Of a DNA stretch of 10,201 bases, positions 6,037 to 10,201 are shown piece by piece (within the stretch, counting starts at the first letter, position 1; each line of letters begins with the position of its first letter). The DNA comes from an uncultured Chitinophagaceae bacterium (lineage in GTDB: Bacteria > Bacteroidota > Bacteroidia > Chitinophagales > Chitinophagaceae): contig CALCEA010000032.1 of the NCBI GenBank assembly GCA_937900675.1, forward strand, positions 1 through 10,201, in the 5' to 3' direction. Made by a program: the position numbers and the translations under genes. The notes under the pieces are model-generated. The model saw only the letters and a program-made list of their open reading frames with translations, did not search any database and was not told where the DNA came from.

Positions 6037-7371
6037 ATGAATATAGTTATCATAGGTACTGGTTATGTTGGTCTTGTGACAGGCACTTGCTTTGCTGAGA
6101 CAGGCAATAAGGTTACATGCGTAGATATTGACAGTGCGAAGGTGGAAAAATTAAGTGCAGGACAGATCACTATTTATGAGCCAGGCTTAGAGAAGATTTT
6201 TTTACGAAACATAAAAGAAGGTAGATTAAAATTTACAACACAGTTAGAAGAAGCATTTGATGATGCAGAAATAATTTTTTTAGCATTACCAACCCCTCCA
6301 GGTGCGGATGGAAGTGCGGATTTAAAATATGTATTAGGCGTAGCGGATCATTTAGGAAAAATATTAAAGGGCTATAAAGTAATTGTAAATAAGAGCACTG
6401 TACCGGTGGGTACAGCGGATAAAGTAAGTGCAGCGATTTCCGCTAACTATAAAGGGGAGTATGATGTGGTGAGTAACCCTGAGTTTTTAAGAGAGGGCGT
6501 TGCGGTGGATGATTTTATGAAACCCGATCGTGTGGTGGTAGGAACAAGATCAGGTAGAGCTAAAAAATTAATGAGTGATTTATATGCACCATTTGTAAGA
6601 CAGGGTAACCCTGTTATATTTATGGATGAGCGTAGCTCGGAGCTAACAAAGTATGCAGCCAATAGTTTCCTTGCCACTAAGATTTCTTTTATGAACGAGA
6701 TCGCACAATTGTGTGAGCGTATGGGAGCAGATGTAGATATGGTAAGAAGAGGTATTGGATCGGACGATAGAATAGGAAAAAGATTTTTATTTCCTGGAAT
6801 TGGATATGGTGGATCTTGTTTTCCAAAAGATGTGCAAGCACTAATTATGTCATCGGATGAAGTGAACTATGACTTTGAGATTTTAAAAGCAGTGGAGAAA
6901 GTAAACGCCCATCAAAAACTACATTTAGTAGAGAAGATAAAGGCGCACTTCAATAACAATTTACAAGGAAAGCATTTTGCTTTATGGGGATTGGCTTTTA
7001 AACCTAACACAGATGATATTAGAGAAGCACCAGCATTGGTAATTATTGATGCATTAATACAAGCAGGGGCCACGGTTGCAGCTTATGACCCAGAGGCAAT
7101 GCCAAATGTAAAGGCACAAATAGGAGATAAAATCAAGTTTGCAGAAAATCAATACCAAGCTTTAGAAGATGCTACCGCATTAATTATTGCTACTGAGTGG
7201 AGTGAGTTTAGAACACCAGATTTTGAATTAATGGGTCAGTATTTAAATCAAAACAAGATTGTATTTGACGGAAGAAACTTATTTGATGTAGCTAAGATGA
7301 AAGAGTTAGGCTATCATTATGAAAGTATTGGAAGAGTAGATACTATCATAACAAACAAATATAAAAACTAG
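6037..7371 (+). CDS. ugd: UDP-glucose 6-dehydrogenase
   Basis: This cytoplasmic NAD-dependent enzyme oxidises UDP-glucose twice to UDP-glucuronate. Its 444 residues have the usual three-part layout: an N-terminal Rossmann domain with GTGYVGLVTG (7-16), a central helical domain and a C-terminal UDP-binding domain. Visible key sites are VNKSTVPVGT (117-126), NPEFLREG (147-154), ELTKYAANSF (202-211) with the conserved Lys205, the catalytic cysteine in GGSCFPKD (Cys261), and LAFKPNTDDIREAP (319-332). Nothing is missing, so it should be active. It begins 3 bases after gmhA and precedes the decarboxylase that uses its product. Parts of the gene are visibly richer in G and C than the hldA-gmhA pair: a hand count of 6481-6540 gives 28 of 60, against 17 of 60 at 5041-5100. 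This hints at a different origin or stronger codon selection. Confidence 0.96.
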   Translation: MNIVIIGTGYVGLVTGTCFAETGNKVTCVDIDSAKVEKLSAGQITIYEPGLEKIFLRNIKEGRLKFTTQLEEAFDDAEIIFLALPTPPGADGSADLKYVLGVADHLGKILKGYKVIVNKSTVPVGTADKVSAAISANYKGEYDVVSNPEFLREGVAVDDFMKPDRVVVGTRSGRAKKLMSDLYAPFVRQGNPVIFMDERSSELTKYAANSFLATKISFMNEIAQLCERMGADVDMVRRGIGSDDRIGKRFLFPGIGYGGSCFPKDVQALIMSSDEVNYDFEILKAVEKVNAHQKLHLVEKIKAHFNNNLQGKHFALWGLAFKPNTDDIREAPALVIIDALIQAGATVAAYDPEAMPNVKAQIGDKIKFAENQYQALEDATALIIATEWSEFRTPDFELMGQYLNQNKIVFDGRNLFDVAKMKELGYHYESIGRVDTIITNKYKN

Positions 7372-7396
7372 AGGCTCAAACATTACAACTTAAAAT

Positions 7397-8380
7397 ATGA
7401 GTCAGAAAAGAGTATTAATTACAGGAGCAGCTGGATTTTTAGGATCGCATTTGTGCGATCGATTTATAAATGAGGGTTATTATGTAATTGCAATGGATAA
7501 TTTGATAACAGGTGATTTAATAAATATTGAACACTTAAGATCAAGTCCTAATTTTGAATTTATACATCATGATGTAACAAAGCATATTGAGATAGATGGA
7601 AACCTTGAGTATATTTTACATTTTGCATCCCCTGCGAGTCCGATAGATTATTTAAAAATCCCTATCCAAACCTTAAAAGTGGGGGCGATGGGTACACATA
7701 ATTGTTTAGGCTTAGCCAAAGCAAAGGGTGCAAGAATACTGGTAGCAAGTACCAGTGAAGTGTATGGAGATCCATTAGTGCATCCACAAACAGAAGAGTA
7801 TTGGGGTAATGTAAACCCAGTTGGTCCAAGAGGAGTTTATGATGAAGCAAAGCGATTTATGGAATCCATGACAATGGCCTACAATACTTTTCATAAAGTA
7901 GAAACAAGAATTATTAGAATTTTCAATACTTATGGTCCAAGAATGCGACTGAATGATGGCCGAGCACTACCAGCATTTATTGGACAAGCATTAAGAGGAG
8001 AAGATTTAACAGTGTTTGGTGATGGATCACAAACAAGAAGTTTTTGTTACGTAGATGATTTAATAGAAGGCGTCTACAAGTTACTATTTAGTGATTATTC
8101 AAATCCTGTAAATATTGGAAATCCGAATGAAATTAGCTTAAAAGAATTTGCAGAGGAAGTGATAAAACTCACTGGAGCCTCTGTTAAAATTATTTTTAAG
8201 CCTTTACCTGTCGATGATCCAAAACAGAGAAAGCCCGATATAACTAAAGCTAAAAATATTATAAACTGGGAGCCTGCAGTAGATAGAACAGAAGGTTTAA
8301 AGAAAACTTATAATTATTTCAAAAAAATGCCACTGTCTAGATTACAAGAAGGCGAAAGAGTATTCCTAAAAAAACTTTGA
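7397..8380 (+). CDS. uxs: UDP-glucuronate decarboxylase (UDP-xylose synthase)
   Basis: This extended short-chain dehydrogenase (NAD-dependent epimerase/dehydratase superfamily) oxidises, decarboxylates and reduces UDP-glucuronate to UDP-xylose. The 327 residues show the NAD-binding GAAGFLGSHL (10-19), HFASPASPIDY (75-85), which is characteristic of the UXS subgroup, the active-site STSEVYGDP (118-126), the YDEAK pair Tyr148/Lys152, NTYGPRMRLNDGRA (177-190) and GDGSQTRSFCYVDDL (208-222) with conserved Arg214. These make UXS much likelier than a 4-epimerase or a 4,6-dehydratase. The family fold ends near YNYFKK (305-310); the 17 residues after it form a basic tail that I do not recognise as conserved. 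The gene starts 25 bases after ugd, whose product it uses, and its stop overlaps the next gene by 4 bases. Confidence 0.93.
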   Translation: MSQKRVLITGAAGFLGSHLCDRFINEGYYVIAMDNLITGDLINIEHLRSSPNFEFIHHDVTKHIEIDGNLEYILHFASPASPIDYLKIPIQTLKVGAMGTHNCLGLAKAKGARILVASTSEVYGDPLVHPQTEEYWGNVNPVGPRGVYDEAKRFMESMTMAYNTFHKVETRIIRIFNTYGPRMRLNDGRALPAFIGQALRGEDLTVFGDGSQTRSFCYVDDLIEGVYKLLFSDYSNPVNIGNPNEISLKEFAEEVIKLTGASVKIIFKPLPVDDPKQRKPDITKAKNIINWEPAVDRTEGLKKTYNYFKKMPLSRLQEGERVFLKKL

Positions 8381-9882
8381 CAATTACAACTCTATATTTA
8401 TATATCATAAGGTTTCTTAGATTATTAATGGGTGTTTTAAGCTTATCCCTTATATCAAGATTCTATGGTGTAAGTGAACAACGTGATTTTTGGATTTTTT
8501 CAATCTCAATTATAAGTGCCATTGAATTATTTTTTTTTGGTCCAATAAATGAAACATTTCGTTCTAAATTCATAGAAGTAAAAAGTAAATCTGGAGAAAA
8601 AAAAGCGTTAGAAATTGTATCAATATTGATTTTTTTCATTTTTTTGATCGTGTTAACAATATTAGTTGTAGTTTATTTGAATCCAAGTGTTCTTAGTTTT
8701 TTTATATCAAAGTCTTTAAATATCAAATCACCAAATGCATATTTTCTTTATTTTATTATATTACTTCCAATAATTTTACTTAATCAATTAATCAGTTTAT
8801 TAATTTCTGTTTTAAATGTCTATGATAAGGTATTGACACCAGAAATAATCTATTTACTTTCTTCTTTGGTAAATATTTTGATAATTTACTTTTTATCGAG
8901 TATGCTTGGATTATACGCTTTAGTAATTTCTCTTTATAGCTCATCTTTTTTTATTTTATCATATTTATTGTATAAAGTTTTTAGTTTAGGTATTAGATTT
9001 CCATTTAGCATTTCATTAAGTTCAACAAATCAGCTTTTTACCTTTCTAAAATTTTCGTTTCCATTGTACATTCCTTATGCAATTGGACAAATATCTTCGA
9101 TTTTAGAAAAATTTTTAATAGGCACAGTTGGCGTAGGCTCACTTTCAATAATTGACTACTCTAGGAAAATATGTGATACCGTTAACACATTAAATTCGGG
9201 TATTATTTTGACATTATTTGTTCCGATTTTATCTAAATTAAACATAGCAGAGAGTCTTATCGAATTCAAATATTTTTTTAATAAGCAGTTTGAAAGAGGG
9301 CTTCTATTGGTTGTTTTAATTGTATCATTGTTAATATCATCATCATCAAATATTGTTGAGTTATTGTATAATTATGGAAAACTTTCGATTGAATCTATAA
9401 ATAAAATTAATTCGTTAACACTATTGTATGTTTTGGCTATATTCCCCGTTTTTATTTATAGTTACTCTGGCTATAGTTTAATCGCAACTGGAAAAACAAA
9501 AGCGTATTCTTATTATACATCTTTGAATCAGATTTTAATTATATTTTTCATATTTGTTGGATCAAAAAGAATTGGGATTTATATTTTTCCAATTGTTATG
9601 GGCGTTATACACCTTTTTTCAGGAATTTTAATGCTAAAAAAAACATCACCTAATTTCAAAATAAATTTAATAACCATAGCTAAATTTATTTTTTTAATTG
9701 CAGTTAATTTTTTGATTGGCCTATTAATTAAAACTCAAATTATTGAATTCTCGAATTTATCTCAATTATTCTTTTTAATTATAGGTTGTTTATTTGGCTT
9801 ATTGATTCAAATAGTGTTTTTAAAAAAAATTCCTATATTAAGATTAAAACAAGGTATTATCTCAATAATTAAAAATGTATAA
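8377..9882 (+). CDS. Wzx/MurJ-type polysaccharide flippase (MOP superfamily)
   Basis: This is an integral membrane protein of 501 residues, almost wholly hydrophobic, with about 14 membrane segments (roughly 8-28, 38-56, 80-101, 121-145, 156-176, 180-200, 224-245, 268-286, 308-328, 346-365, 377-396, 400-420, 432-452, 461-482). Length, topology and an N-terminal stretch like RFYGVSEQRDFWIFS followed by FGPINETFRSKFIE resemble MurJ-like members of the MOP exporter superfamily. In this locus the likely job is flipping lipid-linked repeat units across the inner membrane. A lipid II flippase role is possible but less likely here. The start is TTG at 8377, in a TTGA overlap with the uxs stop. The reading frame is closed by a TAG at 8338, and the next ATG (8428) would cut into the first membrane segment. 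The gene is very T-rich (15 G+C of 60 at 8641-8700), usual for wzx genes. Confidence 0.82.
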   Translation: MTITTLYLYIIRFLRLLMGVLSLSLISRFYGVSEQRDFWIFSISIISAIELFFFGPINETFRSKFIEVKSKSGEKKALEIVSILIFFIFLIVLTILVVVYLNPSVLSFFISKSLNIKSPNAYFLYFIILLPIILLNQLISLLISVLNVYDKVLTPEIIYLLSSLVNILIIYFLSSMLGLYALVISLYSSSFFILSYLLYKVFSLGIRFPFSISLSSTNQLFTFLKFSFPLYIPYAIGQISSILEKFLIGTVGVGSLSIIDYSRKICDTVNTLNSGIILTLFVPILSKLNIAESLIEFKYFFNKQFERGLLLVVLIVSLLISSSSNIVELLYNYGKLSIESINKINSLTLLYVLAIFPVFIYSYSGYSLIATGKTKAYSYYTSLNQILIIFFIFVGSKRIGIYIFPIVMGVIHLFSGILMLKKTSPNFKINLITIAKFIFLIAVNFLIGLLIKTQIIEFSNLSQLFFLIIGCLFGLLIQIVFLKKIPILRLKQGIISIIKNV

Positions 9883-10201
9883 ATTTTTAACTATTTTTCT
9901 TCCATGTGAAAATGTTCATTTGATTAAGGATGTTGGAATGCTCCCTTATGTCTTACACAACGAGCACTCTGTTGATTCAACTATCGCTTCTTATAAGAAT
10001 GGCCAATATGAGTATATAGAGACTGAAGTTAAGGGATTAAAACAAGTGTTTATTCAAAAAGCATTTAACAGCGATTTATTTAATATAATATACTTCCTTT
10101 TAAAAAATCATAAAAAATTTCAGCTAACACAACCTGACAGGTGGCGCAATGTGTCTTTAACATTAAACAGGCTAATGCCACCTGTCAGGTTAAATTCTTA
10201 A
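9875..10201 (+). CDS. Glycosyltransferase N-terminal fragment, apparently truncated
   Basis: The ORF starts 8 bases inside the wzx end, a normal coupled arrangement. The first 82 or so residues (opening IFLPCENVHLIKDVGMLPYVL, then STIASYKNGQYEYIETEVKGLK) read like the N-terminal domain of a GT-B glycosyltransferase of the type found in polysaccharide loci. In such proteins I would expect the helix near 67-82 to be followed by a strand and a histidine-containing segment. Instead, from about residue 83 the sequence (QLTQPDRWRNV onward) loses this character and the ORF ends at residue 108, about a quarter of a usual glycosyltransferase. The change coincides with an inverted repeat at 10131-10191, which encodes residues 86-106. 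The simplest reading is a gene broken by a repeat or mobile element, with the rest of it outside the window. The fragment lacks the donor-binding domain and should be inactive alone. The family call is from residue pattern only. Confidence 0.6.
   Translation: MYKFLTIFLPCENVHLIKDVGMLPYVLHNEHSVDSTIASYKNGQYEYIETEVKGLKQVFIQKAFNSDLFNIIYFLLKNHKKFQLTQPDRWRNVSLTLNRLMPPVRLNS
10131..10191. repeat. 61-base inverted repeat with 15-base perfect arms (REP-like palindrome)
   Basis: AACCTGACAGGTGGC (10131-10145) is the exact reverse complement of GCCACCTGTCAGGTT (10177-10191). Each arm also contains its own near-palindrome, ACCTG-A-CAGGT and ACCTG-T-CAGGT. Inside the 31-base spacer AATGT (10148-10152) pairs with ACATT (10160-10164). 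The DNA or RNA could therefore fold into a long hairpin with a second stem at its tip. No other copy occurs in the window. The form resembles REP-type palindromes spread by RAYT (IS200-like TnpA_REP) transposases, or the subterminal hairpin of an IS end. From memory, CCTGACAGG-type palindromes are common in Bacteroidota, but I could not check this. It lies inside the reading frame of the terminal gene. Confidence 0.8.

Noticed and set aside
10131..10191. The inverted repeat as a simple intrinsic terminator of the last gene
   Set aside because: It lies inside the reading frame, has a 31-base spacer between arms and no T tract after the second arm (AAATTCTTAA follows).
1..10201. CRISPR array, tRNA, rRNA, transposase gene or phage genes
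   Set aside because: No regularly spaced repeats, no tRNA-like cloverleaf or CCA-type end, and no transposase, integrase or phage motif was seen in the translated frames.

Overview
The window looks like a chromosomal exopolysaccharide, capsule or O-antigen locus from a member of the Bacteroidota, plausibly Chitinophagaceae or a relative. The taxonomic placement is inference. It rests on low GC, genes packed head to tail with little Shine-Dalgarno signal, a candidate promoter of the TTTG / TAnnTTTG type, a very long multi-SLBB Wza-type export protein of the Bacteroidota sort, and protein sequences that read like Bacteroidota versions of these families. All genes are on the + strand.

Layout. 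Positions 1-329 hold the C-terminal end of an M20-family zinc peptidase, a housekeeping-type neighbour that marks the left border of the locus. A 262-base gap (330-591) follows. It holds a candidate promoter and, just before the next gene, three small hairpins in a row, which suggests a regulated transcript leader. Next come the envelope export genes: a Wza-like polysaccharide export protein (592-3195) and a Wzz-type chain-length or co-polymerase protein (3197-4270), one base apart. A second gap (4271-4511) has a terminator-like hairpin built from a repeated GGTGCGCATT, lying downstream of a possible second promoter.

The second block makes sugar precursors. HldA-type heptose-7-phosphate kinase (4512-5465) and GmhA sedoheptulose-7-phosphate isomerase (5467-6033) are two steps of nucleotide-activated heptose synthesis. 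UDP-glucose 6-dehydrogenase (6037-7371) and UDP-glucuronate decarboxylase (7397-8380) convert UDP-glucose to UDP-glucuronate and then UDP-xylose. A Wzx/MurJ-type flippase (8377-9882, TTG start, 4-base overlap) follows. The last gene (9875-10201) begins as a glycosyltransferase but loses family resemblance after about 82 residues, where a 61-base inverted repeat with 15-base perfect arms lies in the reading frame.

Taken together, the genes fit a Wzx/Wzy-type pathway: precursors for xylose (or glucuronate) and heptose residues, a flippase for lipid-linked repeat units, a Wzz-type regulator in the inner membrane and an outer-membrane export channel. A polymerase, intact glycosyltransferases, and the remaining heptose steps (bisphosphate phosphatase and nucleotidyltransferase) are not in the window. 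I see no wholly new protein system. The most interesting signals are non-coding: the structured leader, the hairpin between the two blocks, and the palindromic repeat inside the terminal gene.
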